A stretch of 14,603 nt of DNA. Origin: Verrucomicrobiota bacterium. GTDB taxonomy: Bacteria > Verrucomicrobiota > Verrucomicrobiia > Limisphaerales > JADLHS01. Position 1 is the stretch's first letter, and the number at the start of each line of letters is the position of its first letter. The notes beneath the pieces are model-generated. The model saw nothing but the letters and a program-made list of their open reading frames with translations. It was not told the DNA's origin and made no database searches. Where the stretch lies: the NCBI GenBank assembly GCA_004297495.1, contig SCTL01000204.1, positions 1-14,603 on the forward strand. Direction: 5' to 3'. Positions 1 to 5,324 of the stretch are shown piece after piece. Position numbers and translations under genes: made by a program.

Positions 1-842
1 AACAAATGAAAGTCGCGCCGGTCAGTTTCGGGTGTGTCGGCTCGTGACATGGCGGCGAGTTGGAACTGTGTGGTTAAGAGCGAGCCAAGTAGGTTGGCTT
101 TGTCCGCACCGAGTTTTCCTTTGGAAAGGTTGGCGATGAACACGCGGCCCGTGTCCATGATGAACCGGAAATCAATTTTTGATTTCACCTGGCCGAGAAT
201 ATTGCGGATCGGCGCGTTCATCAGGAACTGGCCAATCTTGTTTTGAATCGGCGCGATGGCTTCGCGCACGAATCGTGCGTCGTAGCTCGCAAATTCCTCT
301 GTCCAAAAACTCCGCACGAACGGGTCTTTGACTTGGCGGATCACCCATGCGCGATATTCGGCGTCGGTGAGCAATCGGTTCACGCCCAGCAGGGAAGTGT
401 TCTCGCAATCAAGCAACGCCAAGAGCGCGTTGTGGAGAATGTATTCCATGCGCGGCCCCCACGAATCACGCCAGATGCTTTTGAACGCTGCCACAATGCC
501 TGACGCGACCAAGTGCCGGGAGTCCGGCGGCACGTTGGCGAGCAAATTCAAACCGACGGGGAATTCAAGATCACCCGGATTGAAATACACAAGGTCGTTC
601 GCGCGCGACGGAGGAAAGTGGTCAAGCAACTCGTCGGCGAGGTCGCCGTGTGGATCGAGCAAGGCGAGTCCGTGGCCGAGGTAGAGATGTTGCAGAATCA
701 TGTTCCGCAACAAGGTTGTTTTCCCCGAACCCGTCTTGCCAATGATATAGGTGTGATGTCGTGCATCCGACTGACGAATGCCGAAACTGGATTCACTTCC
801 CCAATCTTCACGGGTGCCGATTTGGATGAGGGTGTCATTCAT
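1..842 (-). CDS. VirD4/TraG/HerA-like conjugative DNA-transfer ATPase, 3' end missing
   Basis: The minus strand is open from ATG at 842 to the window edge (280 codons, C-terminus off the edge). A Walker A motif GKTGSGKTT lies at residues 35-43, just after a short N-terminal strand region. A beta-strand ending in DPHGDLADELL (about 63-73) follows, as in TraG/VirD4 coupling proteins and HerA/DUF87 ATPases. The visible C-terminal end (residues about 274-280, ending DFHL) is where this family normally continues into a Walker B strand with DE, which must lie just outside. These ATPases form hexamers at the inner membrane and move DNA or nucleoprotein into a type IV secretion channel. No transmembrane segment is visible before the P-loop, so it resembles the soluble, TraM-recognition-lacking forms more than classical VirD4. 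The start is uncertain: there is no clear RBS, and the frame remains open upstream to a stop at 951-953 with possible GTG starts at 861-863 and 918-920. Confidence 0.85.
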   Translation of the reverse strand, partial: MNDTLIQIGTREDWGSESSFGIRQSDARHHTYIIGKTGSGKTTLLRNMILQHLYLGHGLALLDPHGDLADELLDHFPPSRANDLVYFNPGDLEFPVGLNLLANVPPDSRHLVASGIVAAFKSIWRDSWGPRMEYILHNALLALLDCENTSLLGVNRLLTDAEYRAWVIRQVKDPFVRSFWTEEFASYDARFVREAIAPIQNKIGQFLMNAPIRNILGQVKSKIDFRFIMDTGRVFIANLSKGKLGADKANLLGSLLTTQFQLAAMSRADTPETDRRDFHL

Positions 843-1216
843 GGTTGCTGATTCAGCCGCCACTCCCGGCCAATGCAGAAAGTTCCCCGTGTCGAATGAA
901 ACTTCTGGCAAAAGAAACACCGCACCGGTGGCAGGCGTTTCGATGGCTGTTCAAGTGTGAACCATCGGCAAACGCTGTTGGGTGCGAGCCAACGGGGTAG
1001 TGGCGGCTGAGTCTGAAACCCGAAGAAGCCCATTGTAACACGAGTGGCGGTCGCGCTCACGCGCGGCATTGTGGATTGGACGCAATCGCGGCGGCGCTTT
1101 TTCCATTCCGCTTTTGGTTGGTTTCGTTTCGGTCAGAATCCGTCGTCCAATCGCAGCAGCGTGCGAAGTCGTCCGCAAACTCGTGTGTCCGATAGGGAAG
1201 TCGTGAACCCGTGTCC

Positions 1217-1359
1217 CCCCAACGTGTCGTCGGCTAGGACGATAGTCCGGAGCGGCCGACTTCGCGCTTTTGGGTGCACGGACGACGATAGGAGGAACGA
1301 AACCCGATAGCCGGATGGAAAAAGCGCGAAGTCGGGCGATAGCCGACGACACGTTGGGG
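1217..1359. repeat. Nested 143-bp inverted-repeat element
   Basis: Perfect outer 20-bp arms at 1217-1236 and 1340-1359 (begin CCCCAACGTGTCGTCGGC). A second perfect 16-bp arm pair lies inside at 1256-1271 and 1320-1335 (CCGACTTCGCGCTTTT and its complement). A small hairpin GGAC-gata-GTCC sits at 1237-1248 on the left side only, and the inner loop is about 48 bases. No transposase is present nearby. It could be a MITE or REP/REPIN-type mobile palindrome, or a structured transcript; the sequence alone cannot say which. Confidence 0.8.
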
Positions 1360-1410
1360 AACAAGTAAGGCTCAGTCGAGCCGCGCAATCGCGCCCGGTG
1401 CGGATCGCAC

Positions 1411-1433
1411 CCCTACATACCATGTATGTAGGG
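1411..1433. repeat. Perfect 10-bp hairpin with 3-nt loop
   Basis: CCCTACATAC and its complement GTATGTAGGG flank the loop CAT. No T-run follows on either side, so it is not an intrinsic terminator. It may be an operator or the terminus of the neighbouring repeat. Confidence 0.7.
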
Positions 1434-1445
1434 AAGATGCTGAAC

Positions 1446-1489
1446 GTCTCGCCATTTGCAGGGAGTCTTTGTTTTACGACAGGCGAGAC
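1446..1489. repeat. 8-bp inverted repeat next to the stop of the 174-aa gene
   Basis: GTCTCGCC at 1446-1453 pairs with GGCGAGAC at 1482-1489 across 28 bases. It lies immediately 3' of the minus-strand gene ending at 1493, where a transcript end would be expected, but there is no T-tract. A similar palindrome, GCGAGAC-aa-GTCTCGC, occurs at 6131-6146. Confidence 0.5.
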
Positions 1490-1492
1490 TGT

Positions 1493-2017
1493 TTAGCGGC
1501 CTTCAACGACTTGTTTTGTGTAAAGGGAATTCTCAAGGACTTCTTTGAATTCCTTCAAAACCTCGGCTTGGCCGACGAGTTTGCTTAATGAACCGAGGAT
1601 AGAATTTACCCACTTCAAGACAGCAAGAACTTGTTTGGCTAAACCTCGGAGAATGAAACTGAGTTTTCCCGGCGCGACATCGCTTGGCGAGTTTGGATTT
1701 ACTTGGGTCTGCACAAAAGTGTTTGAAAGTGGCGTTTTTCCGACTTTCTCAACCAACCGGCCATAGGCGTAATGAAAGCCACCGGTTTTCAATTGGAGCT
1801 GCTGCCCCGTGAAGCCAATTGAACTCAGCCGCCGGCGGGATAATTTTTCCACGCGGCGGTGGACGCGATGAAAAGTTCGGAGAATCTGTGGCCAGGAATC
1901 GGTCAAGTTTCCGTGCATGTCCTCAGGAACGAATCCTTGGCGAATGTTGATCAAGAAGCAAAGCAGGTGTTGCGTCTTATTCAGGACGCCGTTGATCTCC
2001 AGGATTTCTTCTTGCAT
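1493..2017 (-). CDS. Hypothetical protein, 174 aa, helical
   Basis: I do not recognise the family. The N-terminal half is basic (IHRRVEKLSRRR-like stretch at about residues 52-63). The C-terminal third (about 118-170) reads as long amphipathic helices rich in Leu, Val and Lys, with no transmembrane-length hydrophobic stretch, suggesting a helical-bundle or self-associating protein. The start at 2017 follows a minus-strand terminator by only about 36 bases and has no clear Shine-Dalgarno sequence, so the true start could be a later methionine (for example residue 34) or the gene may depend on read-through. Antisense short frames are shadows. It lies between the repeat-rich stretch and the 77-aa gene on the same strand. 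Reality as a gene is likely but not certain. Confidence 0.55.
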   Translation of the reverse strand: MQEEILEINGVLNKTQHLLCFLINIRQGFVPEDMHGNLTDSWPQILRTFHRVHRRVEKLSRRRLSSIGFTGQQLQLKTGGFHYAYGRLVEKVGKTPLSNTFVQTQVNPNSPSDVAPGKLSFILRGLAKQVLAVLKWVNSILGSLSKLVGQAEVLKEFKEVLENSLYTKQVVEGR

Positions 2018-2053
2018 AACGGCAATTCAGCACAAATCGGACGGGACACGCGC

Positions 2054-2079
2054 AAAAAAGAACCTCACGAAGAGGTTCT
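2054..2079 (-). terminator. Intrinsic terminator after the 77-aa gene
   Basis: Read on the minus strand: AGAACCTC, loop TTCGT, GAGGTTCT, then a run of T. The 8-bp stem occupies 2072-2079 and 2059-2066, and the T-tract 2054-2059. This is a textbook rho-independent terminator about 20 bases after the stop of the gene at 2099-2332. Confidence 0.85.
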
Positions 2080-2098
2080 CTAAACTATCCCGCAAAAG

Positions 2099-2332
2099 CT
2101 ACTGTGCATACTCGAACTCTGATTCAGCCATCTGGAGTTTAACACGCACCGCCCGCGTAGCCCACGCTCGCGCCTTTTCTTTGTTGAGACGAAGCGTTGA
2201 TACGCTGAAGAAGTATTTTTCCGACCAGAATTTTTGAAGACTTGGCTCTACCAACTCAACTTCTGGTGGAAACTGCACCGCTAGGGCGCGCTTTGAACGA
2301 GTGGTGTGTGTGGTTCTGTGTCCATTTAGCAT
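2099..2332 (-). CDS. Small basic hypothetical protein, 77 aa
   Basis: Family not recognised. The ATG at 2332 is preceded by AGAAAGGA with about 6 bases spacing, a good ribosome binding site. A promoter-like pair lies 30-60 bases upstream and a strong intrinsic terminator follows the stop, so it forms a complete single-gene transcription unit. The protein has a Thr/Arg/His-rich start, a proline/glutamate segment (FPPEVELVEP, about 21-30) and then an aromatic and basic region (FWSEKYFF; LRLNKEKARAW), likely a helix with net positive charge. No signal peptide or membrane segment is visible. A small regulator, antitoxin-like or nucleic-acid-binding role would fit the composition but is not shown. 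It could alternatively be a small RNA gene whose frame is incidental. Confidence 0.6.
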   Translation of the reverse strand: MLNGHRTTHTTRSKRALAVQFPPEVELVEPSLQKFWSEKYFFSVSTLRLNKEKARAWATRAVRVKLQMAESEFEYAQ

Positions 2333-2368
2333 ATAATGTCCTTTCTCAAATTCGATTCTCCATGGTTA

Positions 2369-2396
2369 ATCATAACACATATCTAGTTCATTGCAA
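2369..2396 (-). promoter_or_regulatory. Sigma70-like promoter for the 77-aa gene
   Basis: On the minus strand, TTGCAA (2396-2391), 16 bases, then TATGAT (2374-2369) with an upstream TG dinucleotide giving an extended -10 (TGTTATGAT). The predicted transcript starts near 2362, about 30 bases before the RBS and ATG at 2332. Confidence 0.5.
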
Positions 2397-2581
2397 GATA
2401 CTTAGACAAGAATGTGTCTTGCCCGAAACGATGTCGTTACCACGCCATGCTTACTTAAAAGCTCGTCCCGAGCCAAATCCAAGAGGACATCTCCAGAACC
2501 AATGGCCGATTGAACTTCACTGTGTAGAAAACCGCTGTGCAAATTAACAGGCTTGGGGCTGTTCAAACACGGCAACATTTT

Positions 2582-3550
2582 TCAGTCTTTCAAGAGCGCG
2601 AGTAATTCATCGCTCAGTTTTTCTGTTGCTGCAAGAACGTAAGTTTGCTCGTTGCTGGCCGGGCGCAAGAGGAGCTTCTCCATTTGCTCGAAGGAGAAAT
2701 CTGATCCGTCAAGATTGCGAACTACCGCTCCCGCCTTCTTGGCTATGAACAATCCGGGGACACAGTCATGTGGTTTTTGACCCTCCACTTCAATTACGGC
2801 GTCAACTCCGCGAGCAAGGCTAACCCGGTGATCGGCGAGTTTTACCATCATAGGAATACCCGCCATGTTGTAGATACGTAGGTCGAGCTTCTTTCCTGTT
2901 TTCTTTGTTCGCGCATTTAACGCAGAGAGTCTATTGGTGAACGCGCCTGTTGCAACTGATAAATAATTGTCGGCTTTTTGCCCATAAAAACAAATCGAAG
3001 CTTCTTTGAGCGACTTCACTTTCGAAAGACCGGCAAGCTTGTTGTTGTCCGAATTTCGGCGAACGAATGCATCAGGGCTTTCGCTTGTCGCGAAATATAC
3101 GTCGGCCGGTGATTCGTCAACCGCAACTCCAACGAATGCTGCAACGAGCTTTTTCCCTGGCTGATTACGGGGGTCAAAGAAAACCGCAGCGGAACACCAA
3201 TTTGAAAACCCTCTTTCGACCAAATCTGTTCCGTCAACGGCATCTACAAGCACAGCCAATTCTTTTTTCAAAGACAGGTCCAAATCAGTGCTACGCAAAC
3301 TTTCCTCACCGTAAACTTTCACTTTCTTGAATCGCCCTCCTTGATATTTGTGCAACTCCCGCTTAAACGAATCTTCAGCGTTAACATCAACACGCAATGC
3401 GGGTTTGCCGTGCGTTCCGATATGGAGACTTTCCAAAGCTGTTTCCGCATCATCGCGAACATCGGAGACAATTTGTCTGACCACGTAACGGACGACGTGG
3501 ACTCCAACAGAGACTATCCCAGGGACGCCAATTTTCTTTTTCTTTTTCAT
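2582..3550 (-). CDS. Inositol monophosphatase / FBPase superfamily phosphatase
   Basis: A 322-aa protein with the metal-site signatures of the Mg2+-dependent, Li+-sensitive phosphatase superfamily (IMPase, CysQ/PAP phosphatase, FBPase-like): GEE at 81-83, DAVDGT at 103-108 (Asp103 and Asp106 as metal ligands, equivalent to DPIDGT), and HD followed by an IAxxAGxVV segment at 261-277 (Asp262 takes the place of the Asp in WDxAA). A DVNAED segment at 55-60 matches the usual D-x-x-T/N-x-x-D region. Length fits the family (about 260-330). The N-terminus has five lysines in a row and no signal peptide, so it is cytoplasmic. The start at 3550 has an AAGGAAA ribosome site about 6 bases upstream. The substrate cannot be read from sequence; 3'-phosphoadenosine phosphate, inositol phosphate or a sugar phosphate are the family options. 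It sits alone among mobile-element genes, perhaps as cargo. Confidence 0.85.
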   Translation of the reverse strand: MKKKKKIGVPGIVSVGVHVVRYVVRQIVSDVRDDAETALESLHIGTHGKPALRVDVNAEDSFKRELHKYQGGRFKKVKVYGEESLRSTDLDLSLKKELAVLVDAVDGTDLVERGFSNWCSAAVFFDPRNQPGKKLVAAFVGVAVDESPADVYFATSESPDAFVRRNSDNNKLAGLSKVKSLKEASICFYGQKADNYLSVATGAFTNRLSALNARTKKTGKKLDLRIYNMAGIPMMVKLADHRVSLARGVDAVIEVEGQKPHDCVPGLFIAKKAGAVVRNLDGSDFSFEQMEKLLLRPASNEQTYVLAATEKLSDELLALLKD

Positions 3551-3604
3551 TCTGATTTCCTTCAGCCAAGCCCAAACGTCCGCAGCGTGGAAAATTGTTG
3601 GGCA

Positions 3605-3634
3605 GCTTATTGATTAAGTCCGCGCCCTGTCAAC
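3605..3634 (-). promoter_or_regulatory. Candidate sigma70 promoter for the phosphatase gene
   Basis: Perfect -35 TTGACA at 3634-3629 on the minus strand, 18 bases, then a poor -10 (TAAGCT, 3610-3605). It lies about 55 bases before the start codon at 3550. The -35 is convincing; the -10 matches only three of six consensus positions. Confidence 0.35.
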
Positions 3635-4073
3635 GTGAATGGCATCAGATATTTTTTGCACTTTCTTCGACAAATCCTTGTTCCATTATCCGACAGTAGC
3701 GTGTAAAAATGAATCATGCGCCGACCTCTCGGAAACTCGCTCAAGTGGTTTACCGCGTCGCACAACATAACTTTTACGACGTTGTTCCAAAAGACACCTT
3801 CGTTGAGCCGTGGTTTTGAATTCACCTGCGTCGCACAATATCGGGCACAGTTTGGATTTACCTTCTTCATCAACGCGATCCGGCAGCGCAGCCTGCGTTC
3901 AATTTTCAAATTCAGCACGACAAAAAAGTTGGGGTTCTTGACATAACTGTCGCGCTGTTGTGTAACGTGTGCGCCGGTTGCCGACGGTGGTCGTGGTGTG
4001 ATAGGATAAACTTGCACTTGTGAGGGCTTGCCTCTCCAGCGGTCACTTGAAAACCGCAGACGAGTGCAATCAG

Positions 4074-4100
4074 AAACCACCGGCCAAACCGGTGGTTTTT
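4074..4100. terminator. Strong 10-bp hairpin terminator, probably bidirectional
   Basis: AAACCACCGG (4074-4083), loop ccaaa, CCGGTGGTTT (4089-4098), followed on the plus strand by more T (4096-4100). On the minus strand the stem is followed by TTTCTG, a shorter T-tract. It lies 7 bases after the stop of the minus-strand gene ending at 4107, so it most likely ends that transcript. Confidence 0.7.
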
Positions 4101-4106
4101 GCCGTC

Positions 4107-4586
4107 TCAATCCTCAGCCGGATTGCCATCGTGAATCAGCCGCCTTCCCTGCTCGGATTGCCGCCAGAACGGAATCAAACTCCAAAAGACCATCTGCTGA
4201 TCCGATGATTGTTTTACAATGATTTTGAACCGGCGACCCTCGGTCACAGCCACGAATTCATAAAAGGTCGCGGGCGAAAAGATTTCCTCCCAGCGGCCAT
4301 GCCGATGCCGGCGAATGCGTTGGTGGCCGTGCCAGATGCCTTGGACGGTGCCGGAAAACTGCAAGATCGCCGGCACAACCCAAAGGTATTTGAGCCGCAT
4401 GAATTGATCGCTGCGGGAACGGCCACGATTCCAGACTTTGCGGCGCAGATGTTCCAAACCCTCGTTGTTGAACTGAACGTCCGCGCGGAAATAGGGACAA
4501 CGGACGCGATGAAGGGAATGGTAAAACTCCTGCGCGTTCCGCAGGACAGTGTTGAACTCTGCGTCTGTGAATTCCAGGCGGGACAT
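4107..4586 (-). CDS. Possible BECR/RelE-like fold protein, 159 aa
   Basis: The layout resembles a family of uncharacterised proteins seen in many environmental and CPR genomes and tentatively linked to the BECR (Barnase-EndoU-ColicinE5/D-RelE) nuclease fold. It has a helical N-terminus; a strand and helix with FNNEGLEHLRRKVWNRG at about 39-55; a basic helix with DQFMRLKYLWVVPAIL (60-75); a YEFVAV strand (109-114); a FKIIVKQ strand (120-126); and a closing VFWSLIPFWR strand (133-142). The final pair of strands (xKVIVRQ...HFWSVIP) is what prompted this assignment. The His/Arg-rich loop at 86-98 is unusual. If it is a nuclease, toxin or phage/ICE-associated roles are likely, but no antitoxin-sized partner with a clear start is next to it. 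The start at 4586 has only a weak RBS. The function is inference from memory of the family pattern. Confidence 0.55.
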   Translation of the reverse strand: MSRLEFTDAEFNTVLRNAQEFYHSLHRVRCPYFRADVQFNNEGLEHLRRKVWNRGRSRSDQFMRLKYLWVVPAILQFSGTVQGIWHGHQRIRRHRHGRWEEIFSPATFYEFVAVTEGRRFKIIVKQSSDQQMVFWSLIPFWRQSEQGRRLIHDGNPAED

Positions 4587-4691
4587 GATTTAGAACCTGA
4601 TCACCCTGAGCTTGGGTTCTTGGAGATAAACCGGTTGGAATACAATTGCGCTTGCCGGACTTCTGTCCCGGCGATTTTTCGCCGCCTTCAA

Positions 4692-4719
4692 CCGACGACT
4701 GACCACGGCATGTCGTCGG
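4692..4719. repeat. CCGACGAC / GTCGTCGG hairpin
   Basis: Perfect 8-bp arms at 4692-4699 and 4712-4719. The arm sequence is the same CGACGAC core found in the arms of the 1217-1359 element (GTCGTCGGCT at 1227-1236 and its complement at 1340-1350) and again as AGCCGACGAC at 4851-4860. Confidence 0.6.
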
Positions 4720-4821
4720 CTTTGCCGCCACGAAAATCCGCCGGCTTGCGTTTCCCTTTCAAAGAAATGCGCTTGTGTTTTTCTGTGTATTTTTAACTTC
4801 ATATTCTTCATATAGAATGAA

Positions 4822-4835
4822 GTCAGCCGGCTGAC
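4822..4835. promoter_or_regulatory. Perfect 14-bp palindrome, possible operator
   Basis: GTCAGCCGGCTGAC is fully self-complementary, 25 bp beyond the stop of the winged-helix gene and upstream of the 159-aa gene. The size suits a homodimeric regulator, but no cognate protein can be named. Confidence 0.35.
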
Positions 4836-4859
4836 CACTAGGGGTGCGCCAGCCGACGA

Positions 4860-5237
4860 CTAGATGTCGGCCCGCCGACTTCTAGGGGACTTATCCCCAG
4901 TCGGCTTCACTTGGAAATGGACAGTGTAGAGGTTGGTCTTGCCCTGGCCGCGCCGGGTAATCGCAATCAATCCGGCCCGCTCCAATTCCCCCACGAATTC
5001 AGTCACGCGCGACCGGCTCATGCCCATGTCCTCGGCCAGACGATCCTGACCCGGAAAGCACGAATCGTTGTGCCACGCGTAGCTCAGGAACATCGAATAC
5101 GCCACCTTCGCACCCAAAGACAGGTTGGGGTCTTTGAGGATGAAATTGGGCACCTGCGTAAAACCGCCCCGGACGACTGGATTGTCCGTGGCCAGTTGCA
5201 AGTTATGCTCCCTGATCACTTCCCCAATTTGCTTCAT
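4860..5237 (-). CDS. Winged-helix (HTH_36-like) replication-initiator/regulator-type protein
   Basis: A 125-aa protein beginning at ATG 5237. Residues about 27-107 form a winged helix-turn-helix like the HTH_36 domain of plasmid and phage replication/regulatory proteins: TQVPNFILKDPNLSLGAKVAYSMFLSYA (helix 1 after the LSLGAK motif), CFPGQDRLAEDMGMSRSRVTEFVGELERAGL (turn and recognition helix, 60-90), then the wing IAITRRGQGKTNLYTVHF. The C-terminus is short and basic (KSPRSRRADI). The same frame stays open upstream to 5921, but that part is antisense to the neighbouring gene and follows its repeats, so the short form is chosen. It is divergent from the gene at 5325, with an 87-bp gap that has a DnaA box. 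A role in replication initiation or copy control of an extrachromosomal or integrative element is inferred; it could equally be a transcription regulator. The start lacks a clear RBS. Confidence 0.75.
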   Translation of the reverse strand: MKQIGEVIREHNLQLATDNPVVRGGFTQVPNFILKDPNLSLGAKVAYSMFLSYAWHNDSCFPGQDRLAEDMGMSRSRVTEFVGELERAGLIAITRRGQGKTNLYTVHFQVKPTGDKSPRSRRADI

Positions 5238-5240
5238 GCG

Positions 5241-5249
5241 TGATATAAT
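5241..5249 (+). promoter_or_regulatory. Extended -10 (TGATATAAT) facing the coiled-coil gene
   Basis: A perfect TATAAT at 5244-5249 preceded by TG, about 76 bases before the ATG at 5325 and next to the start of the divergent winged-helix gene. No good -35 is visible, as is usual for extended -10 sites. The AT-rich run may alternatively serve as a melting region beside the DnaA box. Confidence 0.4.
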
Positions 5250-5276
5250 TATGGCACGAGCGAGCGGAAATCCTCT

Positions 5277-5285
5277 TGTGGATAA
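5277..5285 (-). promoter_or_regulatory. Consensus DnaA box (TTATCCACA)
   Basis: The minus strand reads TTATCCACA, an exact match to the bacterial DnaA-box consensus TTATNCACA. It lies between the divergent winged-helix and coiled-coil genes, 27 bases from an AT-rich TATAATTAT stretch. A one-mismatch relative, TTATCCCCA, occurs at 4891-4899 on the plus strand. A single box can occur by chance; its position makes an origin plausible. Confidence 0.5.
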
Positions 5286-5324
5286 GTCGGTCACCCCCTC
5301 CGCGCGCTTACCACCAAAAACTTG

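Larger units (their letters stand above)
843..1492. other. Gene-poor stretch rich in inverted repeats
   Basis: No convincing gene on either strand. The first ~108 bases (843-950) continue the ATPase frame and read like protein, so the ATPase may start upstream. The rest has many inverted repeats: 9-bp arms at 1074-1082/1144-1152, the nested element at 1217-1359, a 10-bp hairpin at 1411-1433, and 8-bp arms GTCTCGCC/GGCGAGAC at 1446-1453/1482-1489. The short open frames here are arginine/serine-rich and follow the palindromes, which is typical of non-coding GC-rich DNA. Confidence 0.6.
3551..4106. other. Gene-poor stretch between phosphatase and 159-aa gene
   Basis: A minus-strand frame runs through most of it (about 3607-4110), but it has no RBS, begins inside the terminator hairpin at 4074-4098, is rich in Arg/Cys/Asn and resembles no family I know. 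I see no convincing gene. A shorter product from an internal ATG (starting MKKVNPNC) cannot be excluded. The right end holds the terminator of the 159-aa gene and the left end the phosphatase promoter. Confidence 0.5.
4587..4859. other. Palindrome-rich leader between the 159-aa and winged-helix genes
   Basis: Three hairpins lie in a row: CCGGAC/GTCC(C)GG at 4655-4671, CGGCGA-tttt-TCGCCG at 4669-4684, and CCGACGAC/GTCGTCGG at 4692-4719. An imperfect dyad ACTTCAT..ATGAAGT spans 4796-4823, and a perfect 14-bp palindrome GTCAGCCGGCTGAC sits at 4822-4835. An open minus-strand frame (4590-4838) crosses it, but its content follows the palindromes and I do not call it a gene. The stretch probably holds the promoter and 5' leader of the 159-aa gene and the transcript end of the winged-helix gene. 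Confidence 0.5.

Noticed and set aside
951..1423. Minus-strand open frames of 96-145 codons
   Set aside because: Arg/Ser-rich, follow the palindromes, overlap each other in different frames, have no RBS or recognisable domain.
2529..2581. Terminator for the phosphatase gene near AACAG..CTGTT
   Set aside because: Only a 5-bp stem with mismatches and no T-run of note.
3607..4110. Minus-strand frame of 167 codons
   Set aside because: Starts inside a terminator hairpin, no RBS, no family resemblance; a shorter internal product remains possible but unsupported.
4209..4796. Plus-strand frame of 195 codons
   Set aside because: Antisense to the 159-aa minus-strand gene, which has the more protein-like composition and strand pattern and a terminator at its end.
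4590..4838. Minus-strand frame of 82 codons upstream of the 159-aa gene
   Set aside because: Runs through three hairpins and a palindrome; sequence is basic and tracks the repeats; no RBS.
4891..4899. TTATCCCCA as a second DnaA box
   Set aside because: One mismatch to the consensus and lies inside coding sequence; too weak on its own to call.
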